Part shown: positions 8,461 to 15,892 of the stretch, piece after piece | How the letters are laid out: each line of letters opens with the position of its first letter | How positions within the stretch are numbered: position 1 is the stretch's first letter | Source of the DNA: Methanosaeta sp. NSP1 | Lineage (GTDB): Archaea > Halobacteriota > Methanosarcinia > Methanotrichales > Methanotrichaceae | Reading direction: 5' to 3' | Assembly: GCA_002256595.1 (NCBI GenBank) | Contig: NOLC01000035.1 | Coordinates: forward strand, 1-23,510 | Length of the DNA: 23,510 nucleotides | Position numbers and translations under genes: made by a program | Notes under the pieces: generated by a model | Told to the model about the DNA's origin: nothing | Databases searched by the model: none | Seen by the model: the letters and a program-made list of their open reading frames with translations, nothing else

Positions 8461-8517
8461 GAGCGGGTAATCCTAGTTTTTGAGATCCACACTGAACCCC
8501 CACTCTCCTACCCGCTC
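8461..8517 (+). ncRNA. Candidate structured small RNA
   Basis: A perfect 9-bp inverted repeat, GAGCGGGTA (8461-8469) and TACCCGCTC (8509-8517), closes a 39-base loop. The strong TATA box at 8427-8437 predicts a start within a base or two of 8461. The T-rich sequence at 8528-8537 could end the transcript. The loop is C-rich (ACCCCCACTCTCC) and contains a weak inner GAGA/TCTC pairing. No start codon with a ribosome site and no tRNA-like T-loop or CCA is present. Box C/D or H/ACA motifs are not convincing. C-rich loops are known in small RNAs that bind ribosome sites of target mRNAs; this role is inference. Confidence 0.5.
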
Positions 8518-8644
8518 ACTTAAAAATTTCCTTGTTTAATATCTACCTAATTGGATTCCGGAGCTATTCAAAAATGAATAGAGCTTTAAGGTAATCTCCG
8601 AGAGCACCCCCAAAATCTTTGTTCTCCTTCTCATTGAGGTAGCT

Positions 8645-8840
8645 CTAAATGGTCTCGAAGCTGGCATCTTCTGGGAAGTCCGCCTCCATCTTGCTGCACA
8701 TAGAGCTTGTCTACAGCCGGCAGGATTCTGTCCCGCTCCTTCTCGGCGTCCAGGGGAGCGCAGCTCTGATCCTGGGGAGCCGATACTATGACCAGCATGC
8801 ACATCACCGATTCCAGTGGTGCAGACTGTACCCGTTTCAT
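8645..8840 (-). pseudogene. Possible decayed minus-strand ORF
   Basis: A minus-strand frame from 8840 reads protein-like sequence (for example LDAEKERDRILPAVDKLYVQ). At about 8690 the good reading moves to another frame, KMEADFPEDASFETI, ending in TAG at 8645-8647. No family is recognised. The same DNA carries a plus-strand short ORF at 8788-8895, so at most one of the two is real. The call rests on composition alone. Confidence 0.2.
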
Positions 8841-8895
8841 CCTGGAGGTATGCAGGGAAGAAGTCCGACAGGAGGGTATTAAGGAGAAGAGATGA
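8788..8895 (+). CDS. Short ORF upstream of the radical SAM gene (35 aa)
   Basis: A 35-residue ORF starts at ATG 8788 with GGGGAG eight bases before it (8774-8779). It contains two cysteines (ADCTRF and EVCREE) and a charged C-terminus. Its stop overlaps the next small ORF by four bases (ATGA). No homology is recognised. It may be a small protein, a leader peptide, or chance. Alternatively it is the start of a longer gene broken by a frameshift, since another frame reads on as RDETRIEENEDYIKRTG. Confidence 0.3.
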   Translation: MTSMHITDSSGADCTRFILEVCREEVRQEGIKEKR

Positions 8896-8957
8896 AACCA
8901 GGATCGAGGAAAATGAGGATTACATTAAAAGGACTGGTATCAGCAAAGGAAGGCTAA
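8892..8957 (+). CDS. Short ORF coupled to the radical SAM gene (21 aa)
   Basis: ATG at 8892 is preceded by AAGGAG with a five-base spacer (8881-8886). The 21-codon frame is basic and ends with TAA directly before the ATG of the radical SAM gene (TAAATG), so ribosomes could pass from one to the other. Function is unknown. It could act as a leader that couples translation, or be fortuitous. Confidence 0.3.
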   Translation: MKPGSRKMRITLKGLVSAKEG

Positions 8958-9953
8958 ATGTCTCTCTTTCACATCACCCGCGAATCTGATATCCCTCTGG
9001 TGGGGTGCATTTACTTTGGAGTGGTGGACCGGGGCAGCAGTCTCCTGCAGATCCGGCCTAGCTGCGGCTGTAACTTAAGCTGCCCCTTCTGCTCTGTTGA
9101 TGCCGGGCCGCATTCGAAGTCGCGCGTAACGGACTATCAGGTGGAGCTGGACTATCTTATGGAAGCGGTGCAGGAGATAGCTCCCTTCAAGGGTCCGGGG
9201 GTGGAGTGCCACATCGACTCTCCAGGCGAGCCCATGCTCTATCCTGATATAGCGGAGCTGGTTAGCCGACTCAAGCAGATAAAAGAGGTATCCTCTGTCT
9301 CAATGCAGAGCAACGGCAGCCTTCTCTCGGAGAAGAAGATCAAAGAGCTGGAAGAAGCTGGTCTGGATCGAATCAACCTCTCCATTCATTCTCTGGAGCC
9401 GGAGAAGGCCGCTTTCCTGTCTGGATCGTCCTGGTTTGACATCGAGAAGATAAAGGGGACAGCGAAGCAGATCGCTGAAAGCAATATCGACCTGCTCATT
9501 GCGCCGGTATATATTCCCGGCATAAACGACCAAGATATCCCGGAGCTGATCCGCTTTGCTCTGGATGTGGGGGCGGGAAAGAGATGGCCGCCCTTAGGAA
9601 TCCAGAAGTTCGAGCACTACCGGCTGGGCAGGTGTCCGGGAAAGGTCCGGGCCCAGAACTGGTGGCATTTTTATAATCGCAGCATGGCCGGCTGGGAGAA
9701 AGAGTTCTCCATATCCCTGCGCCTGCGTCCCCAGGATTTCGCCATCGAGAAGCGTCCCATGATCCCCACCGTCCTGGAGAAGAAAGAGAAAATCTGGGTG
9801 GATATCCGTGCCCCGGGCTGGGTGCGGGGCGAGATGCTGGGCGTAGCCAAAAACCGGGTGGTCTCGGTGATGGACTGCCCCGTGCCGCAAGGCCGGGTTC
9901 GGGTGCAGATAGTGAGCAACAAGCACAACATCTATGTGGCCGTGCCCTGCTGA
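8958..9953 (+). CDS. Radical SAM protein with C-terminal TRAM-like domain
   Basis: This is a cytoplasmic radical SAM enzyme of 331 residues. The 4Fe-4S/SAM motif CNLSCPFC places the three ligands at Cys38, Cys42 and Cys45, with an extra Cys36. The MoaA-like barrel follows: HIDSPGEPMLYPD (glycine-rich GEP motif) at about 94-106, QSNGSLLS at about 115-122, and INLSIHSL at about 138-145. The C-terminal 70 residues form a small beta domain (RVRVQIVSNKHNIYVAV) like the TRAM-type tail of archaeal Fe-S oxidoreductases of uncharacterised function. No SPASM cysteine cluster is visible. The reaction and substrate are unknown. It overlaps the glycosyltransferase downstream by one base (TGATG), so the two are probably made together. 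GGAAGG precedes the ATG. Confidence 0.88.
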   Translation: MSLFHITRESDIPLVGCIYFGVVDRGSSLLQIRPSCGCNLSCPFCSVDAGPHSKSRVTDYQVELDYLMEAVQEIAPFKGPGVECHIDSPGEPMLYPDIAELVSRLKQIKEVSSVSMQSNGSLLSEKKIKELEEAGLDRINLSIHSLEPEKAAFLSGSSWFDIEKIKGTAKQIAESNIDLLIAPVYIPGINDQDIPELIRFALDVGAGKRWPPLGIQKFEHYRLGRCPGKVRAQNWWHFYNRSMAGWEKEFSISLRLRPQDFAIEKRPMIPTVLEKKEKIWVDIRAPGWVRGEMLGVAKNRVVSVMDCPVPQGRVRVQIVSNKHNIYVAVPC

Positions 9954-11131
9954 TGTCCGAAGAAAATTGGGTGGGGAAAAGCTTAACAGATAAAGGAACA
10001 AGGCATCAGGACGTGCCCGATGTCAGTTTGATCATCCCCACCAGAAATGAAGCCGAGACCATCTGCCAGTGCATCGAAAGAGCCCAGCAGGTCTTGGCCA
10101 GGATGGGGCTGGAAGGCGAGATCCTGGTTTCAGACAGCTCGACGGATAATACTCCCGAGCTAGCCCGCTCCTGCGGAGCTAAGGTGATAAATCCGAATAA
10201 GCTCGGATATGGAAACGCCTACCTGGCCGGGTTTGATCAGGCCCAGGGCGACTATATCGTTATGATGGACGGGGATCTGACCTACGATCCTTTGGATATG
10301 GAGAGCATGCTCTCCCTCCTGCAAAGCAGGAGGTGCGACCTGGTAATGGGCTCAAGGCTTAAAGGCGAGATACTGCCGGGGGCAATGCCCGCCCTTCATC
10401 GCTATGTAGGCAATCCGGTCCTGACCTGGATACTGAATATGCTCTTTTCCACCAGCATTTCCGATGCCCACTGCGGCATGCGGGCCATGAGCAGACCGGC
10501 CCTAAAGAGCCTAAACCTCAGATCGGGTGGAATGGAATTTGCCTCCGAGATGCTGATTGAGGCGGCGGGCAAGAATTTAAGGATCTGTGAGGTGCCGATA
10601 GTCTACCATCCCCGCAAAGGCGTCTCAAAGCTCAACTCCTTCACCGATGGTTGGAGACACCTTCGTTTCATGATGCTCTATCGACCGGCACCTTTTCTCC
10701 TCTTTCCCGGCCTGCTGGCCATAATTTTAGGCCTGCTCCTGGCGGTTGCGGTATACCTGAGCGACGGCTCGAGGATGCATTCACTGATCTTGGGCGGCCT
10801 GCTGGTGATCATAGGCTATCAGATGCTTTTAGGGGGACTATATTTCAGTGCATTCGCGGCCTCTTACAGGCTGCAACGGCCGGGAAGAATGGAGCGTTTG
10901 ATGAGCTACCATTCCCTGGAGAAGGAGCTGCTATTGGGCATTTTATTGCTCGCGGCAGGAGTTGCAGTCGGTGCAAAAGTTCTATTGAGCTGGGGTGCAT
11001 CCGGCTTCGGAGCCCTATATGCCGCTCAGAGCGCCATGATGGCCATGATCCTATGTATCCTGGGAATTCAAACTCTGCTATCAGGGACATTCATTAGCCT
11101 GCTCTTGCTTGACAGCAGCCAGCAGGATTAG
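9953..11131 (+). CDS. Family 2 glycosyltransferase, dolichyl-phosphate sugar synthase-like, with membrane tail
   Basis: A GT-A domain (about residues 22-240) has the start strand SLIIPTRNEAET (25-36), the SDSSTDNT loop (60-67) and the metal-binding DGD at 106-108 (VMMDGDLTYDP). DAHCGMRAM (171-179) and GGMEFASEM (192-200) match dolichyl-phosphate mannose/glucose synthase-type enzymes, as does the KLNSF loop (226-230). Four hydrophobic segments follow (about 247-269, 278-301, 325-347 and 357-387), giving a membrane-anchored enzyme of 392 residues. It probably moves a sugar from a nucleotide donor onto a polyprenyl phosphate on the cytoplasmic side, for protein or lipid glycosylation. The acceptor is inferred. 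It overlaps the radical SAM stop by one base. Confidence 0.9.
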   Translation: MSEENWVGKSLTDKGTRHQDVPDVSLIIPTRNEAETICQCIERAQQVLARMGLEGEILVSDSSTDNTPELARSCGAKVINPNKLGYGNAYLAGFDQAQGDYIVMMDGDLTYDPLDMESMLSLLQSRRCDLVMGSRLKGEILPGAMPALHRYVGNPVLTWILNMLFSTSISDAHCGMRAMSRPALKSLNLRSGGMEFASEMLIEAAGKNLRICEVPIVYHPRKGVSKLNSFTDGWRHLRFMMLYRPAPFLLFPGLLAIILGLLLAVAVYLSDGSRMHSLILGGLLVIIGYQMLLGGLYFSAFAASYRLQRPGRMERLMSYHSLEKELLLGILLLAAGVAVGAKVLLSWGASGFGALYAAQSAMMAMILCILGIQTLLSGTFISLLLLDSSQQD

Positions 11132-11412
11132 AAAAATAGGCTGCCTAGTGTAATCCATAGAGGATTCCGGCAAAATGGCTGATTGATCTGGAATATGGCT
11201 GCAGTTGCGGATGCATCCTGATCATAAAGCAGCCCGAGCCATGTGCTCTCGCGATTCGTTTATATTCATGCTGCAATCCCCAGAGCATCGCTGACAATGT
11301 CTTGGCAGGTTGCATCCGGGGTTGCATACGGGCCTGGATTTGAGGGCCTGTCTGATGAATTTGCGGCCCATGAATTCGGCTCTGCTGCTCACAAGAAGCC
11401 TAATCTTGGATC

Positions 11413-11880
11413 TCAGCCGTGCTTTTTCCCCGGTGTGAGCAGCCAGTCGTAGGGTATAAGATCGCTATCCGGAGGGAGGCGAAACTCGTCCGGCTCCCGG
11501 TAATCGTAGGGATGGGTGGGCACGCTGAGGAAGTAGGCAGTCTCCTCGCCCATGGCCTTGAAGCCGTGATAGACCATGGGAGGCACACTTATGAGCAGGG
11601 GATTTCGGTCACCCACAAAGAACTCGTTAACCTCCCCCTGGGTGATCGATCCATCTCTTCCGTCATAGAGAGCCACCTTCATCATGCCCTTGATGCAGGT
11701 GAAGTTATCCGTCTGCTTCTTATGGTAGTGCCAGGCCTTGACCACTCCGGGATAGGCGGTGGTGAGGTAAACCTGGCCGAAGCTGCTGAATATCTCATCA
11801 TCGCAGCGCAGGATCTCCAATAGCCAGCCGCGTTCATCAGGGATTACTCTTAAATTCTTGGTCTTTACCCCATGGATCAT
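11413..11880 (-). CDS. dTDP-4-dehydrorhamnose 3,5-epimerase-like cupin (RmlC family)
   Basis: This is a cytoplasmic cupin of 155 residues. DERGWLLEIL (15-24) and the AWHYHKKQTDNF segment (49-60) match the RmlC active-site strand, with His51 and His53. VALYDGRDGS (69-78), VPPMVYHGF (99-107) and the C-terminal DYREPDEFRL are also typical. RmlC enzymes epimerise 4-keto sugar nucleotides on the way to dTDP-rhamnose. The protein is shorter than bacterial RmlC (about 180 residues), and no other rhamnose gene is present, so a related epimerase or isomerase is possible. A nearby glycosyltransferase fits sugar metabolism. GGTGG precedes the ATG and a good TATA box lies at 11912-11925. Confidence 0.8.
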   Translation of the reverse strand: MIHGVKTKNLRVIPDERGWLLEILRCDDEIFSSFGQVYLTTAYPGVVKAWHYHKKQTDNFTCIKGMMKVALYDGRDGSITQGEVNEFFVGDRNPLLISVPPMVYHGFKAMGEETAYFLSVPTHPYDYREPDEFRLPPDSDLIPYDWLLTPGKKHG

Positions 11881-11911
11881 ATTCCCACCCCGTCCTTCAG
11901 ACCTCCGCCCG

Positions 11912-11925
11912 CATTTAAATATATC
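11912..11925 (-). promoter_or_regulatory. TATA box of the RmlC-like gene
   Basis: On the minus strand this reads GATATATTTAAATG. Its centre is about 27 bases before position 11892, giving a leader of roughly ten bases before the ATG at 11880. Confidence 0.5.
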
Positions 11926-12072
11926 TTCTCAAAGGGTCCTCTTCAAGAAGTCATACTCGTGCTGGAATACTGTTGCTATCCGATGATGATCTAGAGGATG
12001 ACGAAATTGTGCAGACGCTGAAAGCAATGCAAAAGAAGGATTATCAATACCCTGAGAAAAGATATCCATCTC

Positions 12073-12615
12073 ATGATAAATGAAGACCTCCGCCTCCTCG
12101 AAGACCAAATCTCCGCCTGCCGCCTCTGCCAGTTGGGAGAGAACAGAAATCGCGCCGTTCCCGGCAGCGGCCCCGCCCCGGCCCGGATGATGCTGGTGGG
12201 CGAGGCCCCCGGCCGGGAGGAGGACCAGAGCGGCCAGCCATTCGTGGGCCGGGGGGGCCGGCTGTTGGATGTGGCCCTGCAGCAGGCCGGGCTGAACCGC
12301 TCGGAGATATTCATCACCAGCGTCATCAAATGCCGCCCTCCCAATAACAGAAAACCAATGAAGAAGGAGATGGCCTCCTGCCTGCCCTATTTGCAGGCTC
12401 AGATGGAGATCGTCCGCCCCAAAATCGTCTGCCTCATGGGAAACACCGCTGCCGCGGCGGTCCTGGGCCGGCAGGGCATCCAATCTTTGCGCGGCCAGCT
12501 CTGGCAGGAGCGCTTTGCCGTCACCTACCATCCCGCCGCAGTCCTGAGAAACAGAAATCTCATGGCCGAGTTCGTCTCCGATCTCGAAAGATTGAATAGC
12601 CTGCAGGACCAGTGA
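12073..12615 (+). CDS. Uracil-DNA glycosylase, family 4 (Fe-S, type UDGa)
   Basis: This repair enzyme removes uracil from DNA after cytosine deamination. The 180-residue protein has all four iron-sulfur cysteines of family 4: Cys16 and Cys19 (ACRLC), Cys87 (IKCRPP) and Cys103 (ASCLPY). Motif 1 is GEAPGREED (43-51), and the catalytic-side His153 lies in TYHPAAVLRN (151-160). Length matches the family. No clear ribosome site precedes the ATG. A 36-codon acidic ORF starting at TTG 11973 overlaps its first bases and ends at 12083. GC content is high, with a run of seven or more G at about 12249. The downstream unknown gene follows closely and may be co-transcribed. Confidence 0.93.
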   Translation: MINEDLRLLEDQISACRLCQLGENRNRAVPGSGPAPARMMLVGEAPGREEDQSGQPFVGRGGRLLDVALQQAGLNRSEIFITSVIKCRPPNNRKPMKKEMASCLPYLQAQMEIVRPKIVCLMGNTAAAAVLGRQGIQSLRGQLWQERFAVTYHPAAVLRNRNLMAEFVSDLERLNSLQDQ

Positions 12616-12668
12616 TATTTTGTTGGAGCTGGCTGATTTCAAAAGCAGCATCCATAGGAGCTTATCAG

Positions 12669-13166
12669 TTGTTTACCCTGACATATGACCTCTGGAGGGA
12701 GATAGTTGAAGATGTGGTCATCTCCCACCAGCCGCTTTTCGAGTCCATGCACCAGGCGGCAGAGGATCTCGACCTCACGGCCGCTCTGATCGAGGAGCTG
12801 AAGCGCCAGGAGGAGTTGCCCCTCCCCGGAGATATGGATTTCAAGCTTGTGATCGATTTTTTCCAGGACGAGATAGAGGGCTTTATCATCTTTCTGGCCG
12901 CAGAGGAGCCCCAGGAGCTTTTAGCGCGCCTGATGGCCGATGCTACAGAAGAGCGGGGTTTCTCCCTTAAGGAGATGCAGGCCTTTGAGCTGGAGCACGG
13001 CCTGAATATGCAGGAGGAGATTTTGGTGGAGATGGAGGAGACCTATGGCATCCAGGCTGAGGTGGGGGCGGACCGGCTGATCTACTACCTGGTCCTATTC
13101 GACAGCCAGGATATAGACGACAGCCGGGGCAGCGAGCTGGTCTGGCAGGAAGATGTGGAAAACTAA
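12669..13166 (+). CDS. Acidic protein of unknown function
   Basis: I do not recognise this gene. The frame is open from a GTG at 12612, which overlaps the glycosylase stop. A TTG at 12669 is preferred because GGAG (12657-12660) lies eight bases before it, giving about 165 residues (FTLTYDLWREIVED...). The protein is rich in Glu and Asp, with no membrane segment and no Cys. It looks mostly alpha-helical: LIEELKRQEELP, a hydrophobic stretch VIDFFQDEIEGFIIFLAAEEP in mid-protein, and paired helices near LNMQEEILVEMEETYG. It ends in an acidic tail. It lies 53 bases after the glycosylase. A partner or accessory role there is only a guess from position. Confidence 0.6.
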   Translation: MFTLTYDLWREIVEDVVISHQPLFESMHQAAEDLDLTAALIEELKRQEELPLPGDMDFKLVIDFFQDEIEGFIIFLAAEEPQELLARLMADATEERGFSLKEMQAFELEHGLNMQEEILVEMEETYGIQAEVGADRLIYYLVLFDSQDIDDSRGSELVWQEDVEN

Positions 13167-13200
13167 GGGAAATTGAGATATTTGTCCAGGAATAGCATTG

Positions 13201-13215
13201 GAACCGACCCGGTTC
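13201..13215. promoter_or_regulatory. Small inverted repeat after the unknown gene
   Basis: GAACCG-acc-CGGTTC is a perfect 6-bp stem with a three-base loop, 35 bases after the stop of the acidic protein. No T-tract follows, so a protein-binding site or processing hairpin is as likely as a terminator. Confidence 0.25.
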
Positions 13216-13244
13216 TGAGAAGAAGGCATTGGGCATAAGTCCAA

Positions 13245-13263
13245 ATAGATATTGAGAATCTCA
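13245..13263 (+). promoter_or_regulatory. TATA box with adjoining palindrome upstream of the cation efflux gene
   Basis: A TATA-like atagatatt (13245-13253) is followed at once by the palindrome TGAGA-A-TCTCA (13253-13263). Transcription would start at about 13276, so a protein bound to the palindrome would block the start. The gene downstream exports metal ions, which makes a metal-sensing repressor plausible; this is inference. A second palindrome, CTCTAGAG, lies at about 13272-13279. Confidence 0.35.
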
Positions 13264-13298
13264 GGCCAAAGATCTCTAGAGCCAGAAGGATTTACGCT

Positions 13299-14285
13299 AT
13301 GGAAGACCGAGACGACTCTATAGAAAAGAGAAAATCATCTGTAGCACTGCTATCGGTAGCTTCGAATACCGTTCTGGTGCTGCTAAAGCTCACCGTCGGC
13401 ATTGTCATCGGGTCGGTTTCGGTAATATCAGAGGCAATCCATTCCAGCGTAGACCTTCTTGCTGCACTGATAGCACTATTCGCCGTCAGGACATCAGGCA
13501 AACCAGCCGACGCTGAACATCCCTTCGGCCATGGCAAGGTTGAGAATATATCAGGCACAGTTGAAGCCTTGCTTATATTCCTGGCTGCAGGCTGGATCAT
13601 CTTTGAGGCAGTTAAGAAACTAATAGATCCGGAGCCTCTGGAGGAAGTCGGATGGGGTGTTGCGGTGATGATGGTATCATCTGCCGCAAATATCCTGGTG
13701 TCGAAGGCGCTGTTCAAGGTAGGAAAAGAGACTGATTCGGTTGCATTGCAGGCTGATGCCTGGCATCTTCGCACGGACGTATACACATCGGCTGGCGTTA
13801 TGGCCGGACTGGCCATAATCTGGATAGGGAGAATTGTGCTGCCAGGAACCGATCTGAACTGGGTAGATCCGGTGGCAGCTATTGGAGTGGCACTGCTGAT
13901 CATCAAAGCCGCCTACCAACTCACGGTTGAATCTGCCCGCGACCTCTTGGATGTAAGCCTTCCAAAAGACGAGGAGGCATGCATAAGGAAAAGGATAGCA
14001 GCCTTTGCGCCGACCATAAGAGGATTTCACAGGCTCTGCACCCGCAAGTCGGGATCCCATCGATTTGTGGAGTTCCATATGATAGTAGATCCCTCAATGA
14101 CCATAGATGAATCGCATAGAATAGCAGACATGTTAACTTGCTCCATAAAGCAGCAATATCCTGGCACTACAGTCCATATCCATATCGAGCCCTGTGACTG
14201 CAACTCTACAATCGAAGGAAAATGCGATTGCCTTCTTAGCCCAGAGGACAAAGAGGTTCTGCTTGGCAAATTGCGCACAATATGA
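13299..14285 (+). CDS. Cation diffusion facilitator (CDF) metal/H+ antiporter
   Basis: This membrane protein of 328 residues exports divalent metals such as Zn, Fe, Mn or Co. Six hydrophobic segments span residues 15-205. The metal site is HSSVD (His48, Asp52) in helix 2 and DAWHLRTD (Asp153, His156, Asp160) in helix 5. The PFGHGK loop (75-80) is typical. The cytoplasmic domain (about 210-297) has the CDF fold, with HRFVEFHMIVDPSM and VHIHIEP. An extra tail carries two CxC pairs (CDC at 299-301 and 309-311) that could bind metal; this is not part of the core family. The metal cannot be named from the sequence. AGAAGGA precedes the ATG. The universal stress gene follows after nine bases. Confidence 0.92.
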   Translation: MEDRDDSIEKRKSSVALLSVASNTVLVLLKLTVGIVIGSVSVISEAIHSSVDLLAALIALFAVRTSGKPADAEHPFGHGKVENISGTVEALLIFLAAGWIIFEAVKKLIDPEPLEEVGWGVAVMMVSSAANILVSKALFKVGKETDSVALQADAWHLRTDVYTSAGVMAGLAIIWIGRIVLPGTDLNWVDPVAAIGVALLIIKAAYQLTVESARDLLDVSLPKDEEACIRKRIAAFAPTIRGFHRLCTRKSGSHRFVEFHMIVDPSMTIDESHRIADMLTCSIKQQYPGTTVHIHIEPCDCNSTIEGKCDCLLSPEDKEVLLGKLRTI

Positions 14286-14294
14286 GGCCACAAT

Positions 14295-14744
14295 ATGCTT
14301 GATAAGATAATGATAGCAACAGATGGATCTGAAGCCAGCAGGCATGCTGCAAATCTAGGCATAAGCCTTGCCGAGCACTCAGGTGGGAGGATCATCGCCG
14401 TCTATGTAGTTGATATGCAGAGGATAGGCCATCTACCTGGCTATGCAACATTGCATGGTTTGAAAGAGAGCTTGCTCAACGCCATGCTCAAGGAGGGCGA
14501 AGAGGCGGTATCGTATATTGAAGAGAAGTCAAAGGATGGGGGGATCTCCTGTGATATGGTGATATTGAAAGGAGATCCAAGTGATGAGCTGCTCAGGTAT
14601 TCAAAAGAACTTGGCATGGGTATCCTGGTGATAGGAAGCATTGGACGCACGGCAATCAGCAAGTTCCTTCTCGGCAGCGTGGCAGAGAAGGTGGTCAGGC
14701 ACTCAGAGGTCCCAGTTATGGTTGTACCATTTAACTCTGAATGA
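14295..14744 (+). CDS. Universal stress protein (UspA family), ATP-binding type
   Basis: This small cytoplasmic protein of 149 residues begins with the family strand KIMIATDGSEASRHAANLG and ends with VVRHSEVPVMVVPF. The nucleotide-binding motif G-2x-G-9x-G-S is complete (GSIGRTAISKFLLGSVAEK), so it should bind ATP, as the MJ0577 type does. Universal stress proteins act as regulators or stress-responsive switches; the target is unknown. It lies nine bases after the cation efflux gene with GAGG as ribosome site, so the two probably share a transcript. A T-rich stretch at about 14782-14790 may end it. Confidence 0.92.
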   Translation: MLDKIMIATDGSEASRHAANLGISLAEHSGGRIIAVYVVDMQRIGHLPGYATLHGLKESLLNAMLKEGEEAVSYIEEKSKDGGISCDMVILKGDPSDELLRYSKELGMGILVIGSIGRTAISKFLLGSVAEKVVRHSEVPVMVVPFNSE

Positions 14745-14938
14745 TTACCAAGGATATTTCTTAACTTCCTTATCAGGCAAGATTTATTTTAATTGAATGC
14801 CCCGCAGCTTGCTGCTTGGGTGCGCTGTTTGAAGATTGAAACGCCCGGCATCCGCTAGTTTGCCTTTACTTTCCATCAACCCACACTCCCATGCATGCTT
14901 TTTCGATTATAAAGGGCATTCTGCCATAGCTCAGGCAT

Positions 14939-15892
14939 CTACAGACCCAGCCTGGCATACTCCTTGGCCCAGTAGGTGATGATCAGATCCGCCCCTGCTC
15001 TTTTGATGCAGGTGAGCGACTCCAGGAAGGCCGCCCGCTCATCCAACCAGCCGTTCTTGGCCGCAGCGGCGATCATGGCATACTCACCCGAGACCTGATA
15101 GGCGGCTGTGGGCATGCCGAACATATCCTTTACTGCCCGCAGCACATCCAGGTAGGGCATTGCCGGCTTGACCATGACCATATCCGCCCCCTCCTCGATA
15201 TCCAGTTGCACCTCCCAGAGGGCCTCGGCGAAGTTGGCCGGATTCATCTGGTAGCCCTTGCGGTCGCCCCAGGCATAGCCTGACTCCGCCGCCTCCCGGA
15301 AGGGTCCGTAGAATGTGGAGGCATACTTGGCAGCATAGGAGAGTATGGGCGTATCCATGTATCCGTCCACGTCCAGAGCCGCCCGTATGGCCCGCACCAT
15401 ATGATCCATCATCCCAGAAGGAGCCACAATGTCCGCTCCTGCCGCGGCATGGCTCACAGCCGTCTCGCCCAGGATGGGCAGGGTCTCATCATTGAGAACC
15501 TTCTCTCCCCGCACCAGGCCGCAGTGGCCGTGGCTGGTGTACTCGCAGAGGCACAGATCGGTTATCACTACCAGGCCGGTATTCTCCTTGATCGCCGCCA
15601 CAGCCTTCTGGATTATGCCCTGCGGGTCGTAGGCTCCCGAGCCGCTCTCGTCCTTGCAAGCCGGCAGCCCGAAGAGGAGCACGGCGGGAATCCCCAGGTC
15701 CTCCAGAGCCCCCGCCTCGGCGGCCAGGCTCTCCAGGCTCTGGCGGAACTGGCCGGGCATGGAGTCAATGGCTCGGGGCTCGGATGCCCTCTCATCCACA
15801 AATATGGGCTGCACCAGATTGCGGCAGGACAGGCTATTCTCCGCCACCATATCCCTGATCTTCGGCGCTCTAAGCCGCCTCATTCGCCTCAT
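14939..15892 (-). CDS. hemB: Porphobilinogen synthase (delta-aminolevulinic acid dehydratase)
   Basis: This enzyme condenses two 5-aminolevulinate molecules to porphobilinogen in the cytoplasm, the second common step of tetrapyrrole synthesis. The protein has 317 residues, the usual length. The Schiff-base lysines are Lys189 ([15 protein letters not shown]) and Lys242 ([12 protein letters not shown]). The zinc-binding cysteines are Cys114, Cys116 and Cys124 ([13 protein letters not shown]), so this is the zinc-dependent type. [12 protein letters not shown] (209-220) is also conserved. The ATG overlaps the hemA stop by four bases (ATGA), so translation is coupled. It is the last gene of the operon. 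Confidence 0.97.
   Translation of the reverse strand: MRRMRRLRAPKIRDMVAENSLSCRNLVQPIFVDERASEPRAIDSMPGQFRQSLESLAAEAGALEDLGIPAVLLFGLPACKDESGSGAYDPQGIIQKAVAAIKENTGLVVITDLCLCEYTSHGHCGLVRGEKVLNDETLPILGETAVSHAAAGADIVAPSGMMDHMVRAIRAALDVDGYMDTPILSYAAKYASTFYGPFREAAESGYAWGDRKGYQMNPANFAEALWEVQLDIEEGADMVMVKPAMPYLDVLRAVKDMFGMPTAAYQVSGEYAMIAAAAKNGWLDERAAFLESLTCIKRAGADLIITYWAKEYARLGL

Noticed and set aside
8461..8517. tRNA or box C/D guide RNA
   Set aside because: The stem resembles an acceptor arm, but the element is only 57 bases with no T-loop, anticodon arm or proper C and D boxes in order.
11132..11412. Possible gene or small RNA in the gap between the glycosyltransferase and the RmlC-like gene
   Set aside because: A TATA-like tttatattc at about 11258 and a TGATGA-like box occur, but their order and spacing fit no known RNA, and the frames show no coding character.
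11929..12651. Long minus-strand frame of 240 codons opposite the uracil-DNA glycosylase
   Set aside because: It is antisense to a gene with all family 4 motifs, and its sequence has no recognisable domain. High GC content keeps stop codons out of the opposite frame.
14803..14815. GCAGC-tt-GCTGC hairpin between the UspA and hemB genes as a terminator
   Set aside because: The stem is short, no T-tract follows it, and archaeal termination does not need such a hairpin.
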